Shown here in pieces: positions 40,488 to 49,207 of a stretch of DNA of 64,000 nt. Numbering within the stretch: position 1 is the first letter of the stretch; each line of letters begins with the position of its first letter. A program made the translations under genes and the position numbers. The stretch lies in NCBI GenBank assembly GCA_947501635.1, contig CANMWT010000002.1, forward strand, positions 248,001-312,000, given 5' to 3'. The notes beneath the pieces were generated by a model. It searched no databases, was not told the origin of the DNA, and saw only the letters and a program-made list of their open reading frames with translations. This DNA is from an uncultured Roseobacter sp. (GTDB lineage Bacteria; Pseudomonadota; Alphaproteobacteria; Rhodobacterales; Rhodobacteraceae).

Positions 40488-40712
40488 TCAGGCGATGATA
40501 TCCGGTGTCAGGCGATCTTCGATGATGGCGATCATGTCTTTGAGCCTGAGTTTCCGTTTTTTCAGACGTTGCAGCGTCAACTGGTCGGCAGTCCCTTTTT
40601 CGACCAACGCATGGATCGCATCATCCAAATCACGGTGCTCGCGACGGAAGACCGCAAGTTCGACCCGCAACACCTCATCCGTTTTCATCGACAGATCGGT
40701 AGGTGCATTCAT
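40488..40712 (-). CDS. YdcH/DUF465 family small helical protein
   Basis: A 74-residue charged, helical protein of the YdcH (DUF465) family: LAVFRREHRDLDDAIHALVEKG and LQRLKKRKLRLKDMIAIIEDRL form two antiparallel helices. The function is unknown. Its ATG overlaps the stop of a small upstream reading frame (ATGA at 40709-40712), which hints that the latter is translated. The 80-base gap to purE has no clear terminator. Confidence 0.88.
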   Translation of the reverse strand: MNAPTDLSMKTDEVLRVELAVFRREHRDLDDAIHALVEKGTADQLTLQRLKKRKLRLKDMIAIIEDRLTPDIIA

Positions 40713-40858
40713 GTCAAAGGTGATTCCGCTGTTTCAGGTTCCTCATCATAGGCGATCATATGCAGACCGCATAGCCCTTGCGTTGTGGGCAATGCCTCCC
40801 CATATTCTAGGAAAGGGCAGCCGCTTTGGGGCCTTTTAATGACTGTCGCTTGATCCAT
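40709..40858 (-). CDS. Possible 49-residue protein coupled to the YdcH gene
   Basis: A short frame (MDQATVIKRPQSGCPFLEYG, later GLCGLHMIAYDEEPETAE) ends in an ATGA overlap with the YdcH start. It holds two cysteines and an acidic tail. Against it: its codons end in G or C in only about half the cases, less than in the neighbouring genes, and its start is only 13 bases from the divergent Hsp20 start, which would place the Hsp20 promoter inside it. I cannot assign a function. Confidence 0.35.
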   Translation of the reverse strand: MDQATVIKRPQSGCPFLEYGEALPTTQGLCGLHMIAYDEEPETAESPLT

Positions 40859-40871
40859 AAGGACGTGTCGC

Positions 40872-41285
40872 ATGACAAAAATGACGCTTGCATCATATCC
40901 CCATATGCTGGGGTTTGAACAACTGGAACGGCTGCTCGAACGCACTGCGAAATCGGGCAATGAGGGTTACCCGCCGTTCAACATCGAACAGACTTCGGAC
41001 TATTCCTACCGCATCACGCTGGCCGTTGCAGGCTTTGCGGAAGGGGATCTTTCGATCACCGTGGAAGACCGTCAACTGGTCATCCGGGGTCGTCAGAGTG
41101 ACGATAGCGAGGGCCGTGTTTTCCTGCATCGCGGGATCGCTGCGCGGCAGTTCCAGCGCAGCTTTGTGCTGGCTGATGGTGTGGACGTGGGAGAGGCCAT
41201 AATGGAAAACGGCCTGCTGCACGTCGACCTGAGCCGCGAAAAGACGCAATCGGTCGTTCAGACAATCAACATCAAGAAGGGATAG
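40872..41285 (+). CDS. Hsp20/small heat-shock protein (IbpA-like)
   Basis: A 137-residue small heat-shock protein of class A. The alpha-crystallin domain (about 35-125) reads YSYRITLAVAGFAEGDLSITVEDRQLVIRG and ENGLLHVDLSRE with the conserved Gly-x-Leu. The N-terminus PHMLGFEQLERLLERTAKSG matches IbpA-type proteins. It holds unfolding proteins for later refolding. The DUF1150 gene follows after four bases, so they are cotranscribed. I see no CIRCE upstream. Confidence 0.93.
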   Translation: MTKMTLASYPHMLGFEQLERLLERTAKSGNEGYPPFNIEQTSDYSYRITLAVAGFAEGDLSITVEDRQLVIRGRQSDDSEGRVFLHRGIAARQFQRSFVLADGVDVGEAIMENGLLHVDLSREKTQSVVQTINIKKG

Positions 41286-41289
41286 CAAG

Positions 41290-41514
41290 ATGCAAGAACC
41301 ATTTGACCAGACGCCGGATGAAAAACGCATTGTTTACGTTAAGACCGTTGATGTGAACGATTTGCCGACCGAAGTGCAGGGTAAAATTGAAGGCCTTGAA
41401 CAGCTATACGCCGTGCATGACAGCGACGGCCAACAACTCGCGCTGGTGGCAGACCGCAAGCTGGCGTTCCGCTTGGCGCGGCAGAACGACTATGCGCCCG
41501 TAGCGGTGCACTGA
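41290..41514 (+). CDS. DUF1150 family protein
   Basis: A 74-residue protein of the alphaproteobacterial DUF1150 family: RIVYVKTVDVNDLPTEVQ, LYAVHDSDGQQLALVADRKLAFRLARQNDYAPVAVH. The function is unknown. It is linked to Hsp20 by a four-base gap, a pairing seen in related genomes as far as I recall, which suggests a role under protein-folding stress. Confidence 0.88.
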   Translation: MQEPFDQTPDEKRIVYVKTVDVNDLPTEVQGKIEGLEQLYAVHDSDGQQLALVADRKLAFRLARQNDYAPVAVH

Positions 41515-41535
41515 AAAACCGATCATTTGAGATGG

Positions 41536-41563
41536 GGCCGCAGCTTTGACTGCGGCCTTTTTT
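41536..41563 (+). terminator. Rho-independent terminator after DUF1150
   Basis: An 8-bp stem GGCCGCAG/CTGCGGCC with loop CTTTGA is followed by TTTTTT. It ends just before the convergent P450 stop codon. Confidence 0.9.
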
Positions 41564-41565
41564 GT

Positions 41566-42885
41566 TCAGTGACGCCCCAGAACCAGCGGCAACCCGCCTT
41601 TGGGCTTGGGAATTGGCATGCGGTTCCACTTGGGCGCGCCCTGAGGCAGGCTGATCTTGTAACGCTTTAACAGCACTGCCACAAAAAGCTTTACCTGCAT
41701 TGTGGCAAAATGCATGCCGAGACACTTGTGTGCCCCCCCGCCAAAAGGGGTCCAGGCGAAACGGTGAATTCGGTCTTCCAGACGGTCAGAAGCAAAGCGG
41801 TCCGGGTCGAATTCGGTCGGATTGCTGAACAACTCGGGAGAGAGCATCGTCACCCCAGGATTAAGGGCCAGGGATGTGCCTGCCGGAATGTCAAAACCCT
41901 TCCAGTGAAAGTCGCGCAAGGCTTTGCGCGGAATGAAGGGCACCGGCGGGACCAGCCGCAACGCTTCGCGAAACACTTTGTCTGTGTCGACCATGCGCGA
42001 CAAGGCTGCGTCATCAAGCTCCCGATCCCCTAGTGAGGCCACCTCATCGATCAACCTTTGCTGCCACTGCGGATGTGTGCCCAATGCCGACATCATGACG
42101 GTCAGCGAGGTCGCGGTGGTGTCGTGGGCTGCCATGATAAGCAGATTAAACTGGTTGAGTATTTCGTCTTCGCTCCAGCCGATGCCGTCTTCGTCCTTTG
42201 CCAGACACATCTGCGAAAAGAAATCTTCGCCACCGGTTTCGCGCCGCGCCGCGATCAGAGACCGGAAGGTCTCGCGCAGAAAATCGCGACCGCGTATGCC
42301 ATGCCACATGGGTGTAAACGGGATCGACCACCGGATCGGCGTGACAGAGGCGCGGATTTCATCGGTGATGGCTCTGTTAACTTTTTGGGCCAAACTGTCG
42401 TCCAGCGGGAGCCCCATAAAGACAGCCCCCCCCATGCGCAGCGTCAGGTTCTTGATGGCAGAATAGAAATCAAACGGCGTGTCTTCCGGCCAGCCCACCA
42501 GCAAATCTTGCATGATCGCTTCCATGCGCACGCGGTAGTCACGGATCGCGTTTGCCCGAAAAGCTGCCATCATGATGCGCCTGTTCTGACGGTGACCGTC
42601 GAAATCCTGCAGGATCAGGCCGCCCGGATAGATGCGCTGCAGCGCGTCCCAACCACCCGCGGAGGAAAAGTTCTTCTCCTTGTCCAGCAAGACATATTCC
42701 AGCGCATCAGGTCCACACAGGTTTACCCGCCAGACGCCCAGCATCTTCGTTTTGTAGACCGGTCCGTAATGCCGGATGTAATCCTGCTGGGTGCCGTAGC
42801 TGTCCTTTGCAATGGCAAGCGTATGGCCGATGATTGGCGGTACCGGCGGGCCGGGTATGTGGGATAATGCTTTGCGGGTTGGCAT
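41566..42885 (-). CDS. Cytochrome P450
   Basis: A 439-residue soluble P450 monooxygenase. It has the proline-rich start HIPGPPVPP, the I-helix oxygen-activating motif AAHDTTAT, the ExxR of helix K (EALR) and the haem loop FGGGAHKCLG with Cys388. The overall look is closer to the CYP51/CYP26/CYP120-type branch than to classical bacterial camphor-type enzymes. No ferredoxin or reductase gene is adjacent. I start at 42885 because GAGG lies eight bases before it; an ATG two codons earlier sits two bases from it. It follows trxB on the same strand after 106 bases. Confidence 0.93.
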   Translation of the reverse strand: MPTRKALSHIPGPPVPPIIGHTLAIAKDSYGTQQDYIRHYGPVYKTKMLGVWRVNLCGPDALEYVLLDKEKNFSSAGGWDALQRIYPGGLILQDFDGHRQNRRIMMAAFRANAIRDYRVRMEAIMQDLLVGWPEDTPFDFYSAIKNLTLRMGGAVFMGLPLDDSLAQKVNRAITDEIRASVTPIRWSIPFTPMWHGIRGRDFLRETFRSLIAARRETGGEDFFSQMCLAKDEDGIGWSEDEILNQFNLLIMAAHDTTATSLTVMMSALGTHPQWQQRLIDEVASLGDRELDDAALSRMVDTDKVFREALRLVPPVPFIPRKALRDFHWKGFDIPAGTSLALNPGVTMLSPELFSNPTEFDPDRFASDRLEDRIHRFAWTPFGGGAHKCLGMHFATMQVKLFVAVLLKRYKISLPQGAPKWNRMPIPKPKGGLPLVLGRH

Positions 42886-42991
42886 GGGCATGGCCTCGCT
42901 TGAGTGACGTTCTCAAGCGTTATTCACCACAGCCCGTCAGCGGCACCTTAAGCCAACGCGCGCACGCAACACCGCTGGCCCGCGTCGGGCG

Positions 42992-43963
42992 CTACTCTGC
43001 CGCGGCCTGTGATGTGGCGGGGGCCTCGTTTTCTGCCAGAAAACGTTCCGCCTCCAGCGCTGCCATACAGCCCATTCCCGCCGAGGTGACCGCCTGACGG
43101 TACTTGTGATCGGTCAGGTCACCGGCTGCGAAAACACCCGGAACAGAGGTTTCGGTGCTGTCCGGCTTGGTGACGACATAGCCCCCCATATGCGTTTCCA
43201 GCACGTCTTTTACCAACTCGTTTGCAGGCGCGTGCCCGATGGCGATGAAAACACCCTTGGCGGGGATTTCTGTAATCTCGCCTGTTTTGGTGTGTTTGAC
43301 GCGCACCCCTTCAACGCCCAAGGGGTTCTCGGTGCCGACAACCTCCTCAAGTTCATGAAACCACAATGGCTCGATTTTTGGGTTTTTCATCAAGCGGTCG
43401 ATCAGGATTTTTTCGGCGCGAAGCTCGTCACGGCGATGCACCAGCGTCACTTTTGAGGCAAAGTTGGTGAGGAAAAGCGCTTCTTCAACGGCCGTGTTGC
43501 CGCCACCGACGACCACAATCTCCTGACCGCGATAGAAAAAACCATCGCAGGTGGCACAGGCCGAAACACCAAAGCCTTTGAATTTTTCCTCCGACGGCAA
43601 GCCCAGCCATTTGGCACGAGCGCCGGTAGCGAGAATGACAGCATCCGCCGTATAGGTCGTGCCGCTGTCGCCCTTCGCCACAAACGGCCGCTGCTCAATG
43701 TTCAGATCGGTAATGATGTCGCCGATGATCTCGGTACCCATCGCCCTGGCGTGTTCCTGCATGCGGATCATCAGGTCGGGGCCTTGCACTTCGGTGTCGC
43801 CGGGCCAGTTTTCAACCTCGGTTGTCGTGGTCAATTGTCCGCCCGGTTCAATGCCCTGCACCAAAACAGGCTCCAGCATAGCGCGGCTCGCGTAGACGCC
43901 TGCTGTGTATCCGGCGGGGCCGGACCCGATGATCAAAACGCGTGTGTGCCGTGTATCGCCCAT
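42992..43963 (-). CDS. trxB: Thioredoxin reductase
   Basis: A 323-residue low-molecular-weight flavoprotein passing electrons from NADPH to thioredoxin. It has the FAD loop [10 protein letters not shown] (13-22), the redox pair CATC (Cys136/Cys139), the NADPH-binding [13 protein letters not shown] and [16 protein letters not shown] near the end. The C-terminal tail [15 protein letters not shown] is variable. GGGGA precedes the ATG at 43963. It is divergent from an Lrp-type regulator gene across 212 bases that contain an operator-like repeat. Confidence 0.96.
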   Translation of the reverse strand: MGDTRHTRVLIIGSGPAGYTAGVYASRAMLEPVLVQGIEPGGQLTTTTEVENWPGDTEVQGPDLMIRMQEHARAMGTEIIGDIITDLNIEQRPFVAKGDSGTTYTADAVILATGARAKWLGLPSEEKFKGFGVSACATCDGFFYRGQEIVVVGGGNTAVEEALFLTNFASKVTLVHRRDELRAEKILIDRLMKNPKIEPLWFHELEEVVGTENPLGVEGVRVKHTKTGEITEIPAKGVFIAIGHAPANELVKDVLETHMGGYVVTKPDSTETSVPGVFAAGDLTDHKYRQAVTSAGMGCMAALEAERFLAENEAPATSQAAAE

Positions 43964-44087
43964 AAGAATCCCCAATCTCACTCAAAAGCAGCACTAGCTG
44001 ATATATAGAGGCGGCAGACTGTCTTAAACCCCCATTTCTGCCCCGGTACTGGTCAAAGAAGCAGCACAAGAGAGGGTGTGGAAGAGA

Positions 44088-44117
44088 AATAATATTGCGC
44101 AACTGCGAAATATTATT
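44088..44117. promoter_or_regulatory. Inverted repeat, candidate Lrp-type operator
   Basis: AATAATATT (44088-44096) and AATATTATT (44109-44117) are perfect inverted repeats with a 12-base spacer. The palindrome TTGCGCAA lies in it at 44095-44102, and ATTGCGC recurs at 44115. AT-rich dyads of this type suit Lrp/AsnC regulators. It lies 59 bases before the Lrp-type gene and may also serve trxB. Confidence 0.6.
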
Positions 44118-44175
44118 GCGCGTGCTTTGCTCTGTGGTATAAGAAACGCAAATTTCGGGGGGAGAATAACCGGAA

Positions 44176-44667
44176 ATGCGCCTGGATCCAATCGATCGAA
44201 AAATTCTTGCCGAATTGCAGGCGGACGGTCGCATGACCAACGTCGAACTGGCAAAACGCGTCGGCATCTCAGCACCTCCTTGCCTGCGCCGCGTACGCAC
44301 CCTGGAAGAAGCAGGATACATCAAAGGGTACCACGCCGACGTCGATGCGCGTGAGCTTGGGTTTGAAGTGCAGGTCTTTGCGATGGTTGGGCTGGCCAGT
44401 CAGGCCGAGACAGATCTGACCGCTTTCGAAGACCGGTGCCGTGCATGGCCCTTGGTACGCGAATGCCACATGCTGAACGGAGAAGTCGATTTCATTCTCA
44501 AATGTGCAGCACCCGACCTGTCAAGCTTTCAACGCTTTCTTACCGGAGAGTTGCTGACGACGCCGAATGTCGCCAGCGTCAAGACTTCGCTTGTAATCCG
44601 CGTGGCGAAGGATGAGCCCGGTGTACCCTTTGACGTACTTGAGGAACGGTTGGCCGCAACGGCTTGA
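44176..44667 (+). CDS. Lrp/AsnC-family transcriptional regulator
   Basis: A 163-residue regulator: an N-terminal helix-turn-helix (LDPIDRKILAELQADGRMTNVELAKRVGIS and PPCLRRVRTLEEAGYIKGY) and a C-terminal RAM effector domain (EVQVFAMVGL to NVASVKTSLVIRVAKDEPG). It likely forms dimers or octamers and may sense an amino acid. GGGGGGAG precedes the start. It probably regulates itself and possibly trxB through the divergent region. It ends two bases from the convergent Hint gene. Confidence 0.93.
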   Translation: MRLDPIDRKILAELQADGRMTNVELAKRVGISAPPCLRRVRTLEEAGYIKGYHADVDARELGFEVQVFAMVGLASQAETDLTAFEDRCRAWPLVRECHMLNGEVDFILKCAAPDLSSFQRFLTGELLTTPNVASVKTSLVIRVAKDEPGVPFDVLEERLAATA

Positions 44668-44669
44668 GC

Positions 44670-45425
44670 CTAGGTATCCGGTGCCTGCGTAAAGGCCATT
44701 GGGCCGAAATCGCTCAGCCGGTCGATATGTGGGAACATCGACTGGAAGACATCGCGCAGCGTGTTGGACAAATCGCCAATAGGCGTGCTGCCGGGATGGT
44801 AGCTCTCTACCTCCAGACCGCTTGCGATCAGGGCTGTGTGACGGCGCATACCGATATGGAACAGACGCATCGGTGTGGGGGGCATCACCTCAATCACATT
44901 GACCCCATCCAGAAAACGATGTGCAGGCGTCATCATACGTCCTGCATCAATGTTGCCGCGCAGATGGGCAGGGGCCTGCAACACACGTGCAGCGGACCCC
45001 AGGCTGATAAAGCTTTCAGGGCGGTTCATGCCAAAACTGTCTGCCATGACCCGCGTCAGATGCATCCTGTCGCCCAGATCGTTCGGTGAAAAAGTGGCCG
45101 ATCCGATCCAGGTGACCTGTTCCGTCGTCCCGTCAGCAGTCATCAGCATATCGCCGGGTTGGATATCCTCGATCGCCATGTATCCACGTTCTGCCTGAAA
45201 AATCGTGCCCTGTGCGAACCCCGCAAACGCCTGATCGAAAACACGCAAAGTGGGGATGCGCCGTTGCCCGATCACCATATGCCCGTCTGCCTTGAGGCCC
45301 GCGACATCTACCACCCGAACACCAAACGCAGGTTTGGACACGCGGTCGGGCATGACCGTCGCACGGGTGTCATTCGGCACGATGTCCTGGTCCAAGAGGC
45401 TTTTGGCAGCGGAGGGCAAATTCAT
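44670..45425 (-). CDS. Hint-domain protein lacking the catalytic cysteine
   Basis: A 251-residue protein with a roughly 65-residue N-terminal part and a Hint (Hedgehog/intein) domain (about 66-215): GTIFQAERGYMAIEDIQPGDMLMTADGTTEQVTWIG. In active Hint domains a Cys stands two residues before the GT block's start (CFxxGT); here the residue is Gly69 (GFAQGT). Self-cleavage is thus unlikely by the usual route. Related proteins are abundant in roseobacters, often with secreted calcium-binding repeats, but none are present here. No signal peptide is seen. Confidence 0.8.
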   Translation of the reverse strand: MNLPSAAKSLLDQDIVPNDTRATVMPDRVSKPAFGVRVVDVAGLKADGHMVIGQRRIPTLRVFDQAFAGFAQGTIFQAERGYMAIEDIQPGDMLMTADGTTEQVTWIGSATFSPNDLGDRMHLTRVMADSFGMNRPESFISLGSAARVLQAPAHLRGNIDAGRMMTPAHRFLDGVNVIEVMPPTPMRLFHIGMRRHTALIASGLEVESYHPGSTPIGDLSNTLRDVFQSMFPHIDRLSDFGPMAFTQAPDT

Positions 45426-45640
45426 GTGACGCCTTTCGTCGTGTGTCACACCCGTGTCGGCCCCCACCGACGATCACGAACAGGACGGATTTAATGAAAA
45501 CTTCCAATTCGAGTTAACAAACTGCGGTGCCCCGCGTGATTTGTCAAAAAATCGGGTCAATTGTCAGATCAGCCGCGATGAAGCGGCGCGCGCCGGCGGC
45601 TTTGTTTCCCAAAACGGGGCTGTGTCGCCATATTTTGCCT

Positions 45641-45681
45641 AAAAAAGAAAACACCCCCCAGGACGATTCGTCCTGGAGGGC
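45641..45681 (-). terminator. Rho-independent terminator of the 48-residue gene
   Basis: The stem-loop at 45658-45676 (CCAGGACGATTCGTCCTGG, nearly self-complementary) is followed on the minus strand by GTGTTTTCTTTTTT. It lies 40 bases after the small gene's stop codon and supports that gene as a transcription unit. Confidence 0.85.
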
Positions 45682-45718
45682 GTTTTGGGCTGCCAACCCA
45701 TTTGTACTTGGAGGGGTA

Positions 45719-45865
45719 TTACGCTGTTTTGCGTGCGCTGTTTGCCGCAGCGGCGCGCTTTTCAACAAAGGCCTTGCGGCGTTGCCCGCGGGCCCATGGC
45801 ATCACCACATCGCTATCCTGTGAAGTTTTTACGATGGATTGGATAAAGCGCGTGTTGGTTTTCAT
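45719..45865 (-). CDS. Small basic protein, 48 residues (MPWARG motif)
   Basis: The frame encodes MKTNTRFIQSIVKTSQDSD, then VVMPWARGQRRKAFVEKR and an Ala/Lys tail. It is basic and has a central MPWARGxRR motif that I recall from short hypothetical proteins of Rhodobacterales; no function is known. Support: an AGCAGGA site seven bases before the ATG, a good terminator behind it, and no competing gene. It is one of the few genes in the window with long non-coding DNA on both sides, as expected for an independently transcribed small gene. Confidence 0.75.
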   Translation of the reverse strand: MKTNTRFIQSIVKTSQDSDVVMPWARGQRRKAFVEKRAAAANSARKTA

Positions 45866-46177
45866 GGTTTGGTCCTGCTCGTGAGTATCTGTAAGTGTCG
45901 GTTTCTGCCTTTGGTCGACCTTGAAATTGACAGAGCATTCGGGCCGCTTTTGGGCAAAACAAAAAAATTTTTGAAAAAATTCGATAGGGTTTTGCTACAA
46001 TTTTGAACGATTTGCCGCATTTCGACGAAGTGGTCTGATCCCCTTTCTTTTATGACGTTTGGGATGCTTTTTTGTGCTGGGGCCGCATCAATACCTTCGA
46101 TTGCACGCTATTGTTGAATGCAAATGCGGCGGCCGCGCGGCGCTCTGTGCCTCAATGCGGTCCAGATTGGCCAAAAA
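45866..46177. other. AT-rich intergenic region upstream of the 48-residue gene
   Basis: These 312 bases hold no convincing reading frame. The part 45955-46010 is strikingly AT-rich for this chromosome, with adjoining A and T tracts (AAAAAAATTTTTGAAAAAATT). It probably contains the promoter, and perhaps a bent or UP-type element, for the leftward small gene. A TTGACA at 45929 points rightwards but has no gene to serve. Confidence 0.5.
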
Positions 46178-46933
46178 TCACAAACGGATCGCGGCAATCA
46201 AACGGCCATAATCTGCCTCTTTTGAGTGCGTGGCGCGGCGATAGGAGTAAAAACGGTCAGAATCAGTGTAGGTGCAGTGCCGTGTCCATTCCGCAGATCC
46301 GATACCAGCAGCGCGCAGACGGTGGAGCCCGAAAGCCGGCAGGTCGAAGTGCATGCGGTCGTCTTTGCCCCCCGCAAAAAACCGCGCGAAGCTTTCGTCT
46401 TCGACCATGAATGCATCAAAAAATTCTGGCCCGACCTCGTAGGCGGCTTGGGAAATGCTCGGTCCGATGACAGCCGTGATGTCTTCGCGCCTGGCCCCGA
46501 CAGAGATCATTGCGTCAATCGTTGCCTCCAGAACACCGTCCAGCGTGCCGCGCCACCCGGCGTGAGCAGCCGCCACAACGCCCGCTTTTTCATCCGCAAA
46601 CAGCACAGGCTGACAATCGGCTGTCAGGACCGAAATCGCGAGCCCCGGCACGCGCGTGACAATTGCGTCAGCCCTGACACTTTCCTGCAACGGGGCTTCG
46701 ACAACGACGGCATCGGCAGAATGGATCTGGTGCACGCCGGTCAGTTTCTCCGGTGCCACATCCAATGCGCCGGCCACCCGCGCGCGGTTGATCGACACGA
46801 TCTCTTTCTGATCCGAACTGCCATGGCCGCAATTGAGGCCTGCAAAAATGCCTGAAGATGCCCCACCGCGCCGCGTAAAGAACCCGTGCCGCAAAGGCGA
46901 AAGCGCGTCAGAGGTCAGGATTTCCAGTGTCAT
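46178..46933 (-). CDS. pgeF: Peptidoglycan editing factor PgeF (laccase-domain protein)
   Basis: A 251-residue YfiH/DUF152 protein, a zinc-dependent enzyme linked to removing non-canonical residues from peptidoglycan precursors; older annotation calls it polyphenol oxidase. The metal ligands appear in GVHQIHSADAV (His), TADCQPVLF (Cys) and AAHAGWRGTL (His). RHCTYTDSDRFYSYRR is the family C-terminal block. Its ATG overlaps the MidA stop (ATGA), making the order lgt-midA-pgeF coupled. Confidence 0.93.
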   Translation of the reverse strand: MTLEILTSDALSPLRHGFFTRRGGASSGIFAGLNCGHGSSDQKEIVSINRARVAGALDVAPEKLTGVHQIHSADAVVVEAPLQESVRADAIVTRVPGLAISVLTADCQPVLFADEKAGVVAAAHAGWRGTLDGVLEATIDAMISVGARREDITAVIGPSISQAAYEVGPEFFDAFMVEDESFARFFAGGKDDRMHFDLPAFGLHRLRAAGIGSAEWTRHCTYTDSDRFYSYRRATHSKEADYGRLIAAIRL

Positions 46934-47991
46934 ATTTCCAGTCCCGGGGGCGGTGGCATTCCGACAGGGAAGAGGCCGAGTACTTTGAACAGGTTTCCCA
47001 TTTCTTCGGGGTGCGTCAAGCGGCGATGTGCGCTTATGTGCTCTCCCAGCGCCGGTTCCGACAGCCGCGCAGCAAGCGCTTGCGCACGTGCGGTAATACC
47101 CAGACGTTCCAGGAAAACACCCTGTGGCGTCAGTTTGCTGTGCGCGCAATGGGATGCCGCCTGCGCAAGCGCTTCGAAATCCACATGTGCCGTGATATCT
47201 GCGGCACCGGGGTCGTCCAGCACGTCGGAGTAGGCGTGCCCGCGCATCGCCTGCACGGTGTCGCCAAGGCTGCGCCAATCGCCATAGTCGATGATGAGCG
47301 CAGCGCCTCCGTGCCGTGCAATACGCGCGCTCAGCGCCTCGCAGATCGGTGCCGCCTGCGGCGCGGTTTCGACAGTGTCACCCGCTTTGGTGTCGCGCAC
47401 TCTGTGGGCAAGTGCGGGCTGATCCGTTTCGGGACCCAGCCCGAACGCGAGAGCCATGCCGTCCAGCCCGACCTGACGCTCGCGCCAGCCGTTTTCGGTG
47501 CGGACGAACTGGCGTACAGGCAGGGCGTCGAAAAACTCATTCGCCACACAAAACAGCGCCTGATCGGGCAGAGCGTCTGCATGGGGGGCAAAATGTATAT
47601 AGAAAGGGGCTAGTGTGTCGCGCTGTTGGCTTTGCAATCGTGGCGACGCTTCGACCAGGCTGATCTGGGCAGCTGCATGAAACCCGCTGACACCAGCGGT
47701 CGCGCGCAAGACATCGGCCATCAGGGTACCTCGGCCGGGGCCAAGCTCGGCCAGTGTGAAGGGGGCGGGCTGTCCCTGATCCATCCATGCCTGTGCCAGC
47801 GCCAGCCCGACGAGTTCACCAAACATCTGACTGATGTCAGGCGCAGTGATAAAGTCGCCCGCGCTGCCGAAAGGGTCACGCGTTGTGTAATAGCCGAAGC
47901 GGGGGTGCAACAGGCATTCTGCCATGTAGTCTGCCATGCTAAGCGGCCCCGCGTTTTGGATGCGCTGGCGAATCTCGTCTTTTAAACTCAT
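46930..47991 (-). CDS. MidA/NDUFAF7-family SAM-dependent methyltransferase
   Basis: A 353-residue class I methyltransferase homologous to NDUFAF7/MidA, which in mitochondria methylates an arginine of complex I subunit NDUFS2. Family marks are [36 protein letters not shown], the SAM loop [23 protein letters not shown] and [12 protein letters not shown]. It starts MSLKDEI at 47991, overlapping the lgt stop by ATGA. A respiratory complex I role is inferred from the family only. Confidence 0.92.
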   Translation of the reverse strand: MSLKDEIRQRIQNAGPLSMADYMAECLLHPRFGYYTTRDPFGSAGDFITAPDISQMFGELVGLALAQAWMDQGQPAPFTLAELGPGRGTLMADVLRATAGVSGFHAAAQISLVEASPRLQSQQRDTLAPFYIHFAPHADALPDQALFCVANEFFDALPVRQFVRTENGWRERQVGLDGMALAFGLGPETDQPALAHRVRDTKAGDTVETAPQAAPICEALSARIARHGGAALIIDYGDWRSLGDTVQAMRGHAYSDVLDDPGAADITAHVDFEALAQAASHCAHSKLTPQGVFLERLGITARAQALAARLSEPALGEHISAHRRLTHPEEMGNLFKVLGLFPVGMPPPPGLEI

Positions 47992-48872
47992 GCGCGCCGC
48001 CCGGCACGCAGCATCAGCGCAAGGCCCAGCAGGATCATCGGCACGCAAAGGATTTGACCCATGGTCAGGCCCACACCGCCAATCTGCCATGCAAGCCCCA
48101 GTGGATTGCCATCGGTGACAAACTGCGCATCGGGCTGGCGGAAGAACTCCACGAAAAACCGCGACAGGCCATAGCCTGCGAAAAAGGTGCCGGCCACGAG
48201 ACCGGGGCGCATGAGCGCGCGTCGCGCCCAGACCAGCCAGATCAGAATGGCGCCCAGCACCAGCCCTTCAAGCCCCGCCTCATAAAGCTGCGAGGGATGG
48301 CGGGCACAGATCCCTTCGACCTGCGGACAGGACTGGGCCGCGGCACCGGGAAAGGCGACGCCCCACGGCATGTCGGTTGGTCTGCCCCACAGCTCGGCGT
48401 TGATGAAATTGGCGATCCGTCCCAACAGCAAGCCCGGTGGCACCCCCAGCGCCATGATGTCTGCCGCACCCAGTTTGGCGATCCCGTGCCGCGTGGTATA
48501 CATCCACCCTGCCAGAATGACCCCGATCAGTCCGCCGTGAAAAGCCATGCCCCCCTGCCATATGGCCAGAATTTCGCCGGGGTTCTGCAGGAAGTAGGCG
48601 GGTTGGTAAAAGGCCACATAACCCAGCCTGCCGCCCAGGATCACGCCCAGAATGATCCACGTAAGCAAATCCTCAATCTGCGCCGGCGTCATCACCGGTG
48701 TCTGGGCGCGCCAAAGCTGGGGAGATTTGACGGCGCGCACCGCAAGCCGCCAGCCCAGCACAATGCCCACGATGTAGGCCAGCGCATACCAGCGTAGCGC
48801 CAGCTCGAAGCCGAAGATCGAGATGGAGAATATCTCGGGTGAGAGGTCGGGAAACTGGAGAACACCGCGCAT
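47988..48872 (-). CDS. lgt: Prolipoprotein diacylglyceryl transferase
   Basis: A 294-residue inner-membrane enzyme attaching diacylglycerol to the lipobox cysteine, the first step of lipoprotein maturation. It has about seven hydrophobic segments, [11 protein letters not shown] with the essential His, and the Lgt signature [22 protein letters not shown]. The start at 48872 ([15 protein letters not shown]) matches the family; the frame is open 47 codons upstream across the divergent promoter. It heads the lgt-midA-pgeF run and is divergent from ubiK. Confidence 0.95.
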   Translation of the reverse strand: MRGVLQFPDLSPEIFSISIFGFELALRWYALAYIVGIVLGWRLAVRAVKSPQLWRAQTPVMTPAQIEDLLTWIILGVILGGRLGYVAFYQPAYFLQNPGEILAIWQGGMAFHGGLIGVILAGWMYTTRHGIAKLGAADIMALGVPPGLLLGRIANFINAELWGRPTDMPWGVAFPGAAAQSCPQVEGICARHPSQLYEAGLEGLVLGAILIWLVWARRALMRPGLVAGTFFAGYGLSRFFVEFFRQPDAQFVTDGNPLGLAWQIGGVGLTMGQILCVPMILLGLALMLRAGRRA

Positions 48873-48964
48873 GGCGCATGCATGCCCTTGCGCCAACAGG
48901 TAAGTCAACCTTGCACAGGCGGGTTTGCGGGTCCATATAACCCGCAAGCAACCGGAGACAGCAG

Positions 48965-49207
48965 ATGCAAACCCGTAACAAGATTTTCGACGATATCTCA
49001 CAACTGATGACAAACGCCATGGGCGTGGCGCAGGGCGCGCGGGATGAGGCGGAAACGGCCATGAAGGGCATGATGGACCGCTGGCTGGCCGACCGCGATT
49101 TTGTCACGCGCGAGGAATTCGACGCGGTACGCGCCATGGCGCAAAAGGCCCGCGAAGAGAACGAAGTTCTCAAGGCGCGGCTCGACGCGCTTGAGGCGAA
49201 AGACTGA
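48965..49207 (+). CDS. ubiK: UbiK-like accessory factor (BMFP family)
   Basis: An 80-residue helical protein of the BMFP/UbiK (YqiC) family, which in E. coli supports ubiquinone synthesis with UbiJ. It reads [25 protein letters not shown], then [35 protein letters not shown], with a C-terminal coiled coil. GGAGA lies 8 bases before the ATG. It is monocistronic by position, with a 324-base gap after it. Confidence 0.9.
   Translation: MQTRNKIFDDISQLMTNAMGVAQGARDEAETAMKGMMDRWLADRDFVTREEFDAVRAMAQKAREENEVLKARLDALEAKD

Noticed and set aside
45900-46000. Rightward promoter TTGACA at 45929 for an unknown RNA
   Set aside because: No suitable -10 at 16-18 bases and no gene or terminator downstream on that strand before the convergent pgeF.
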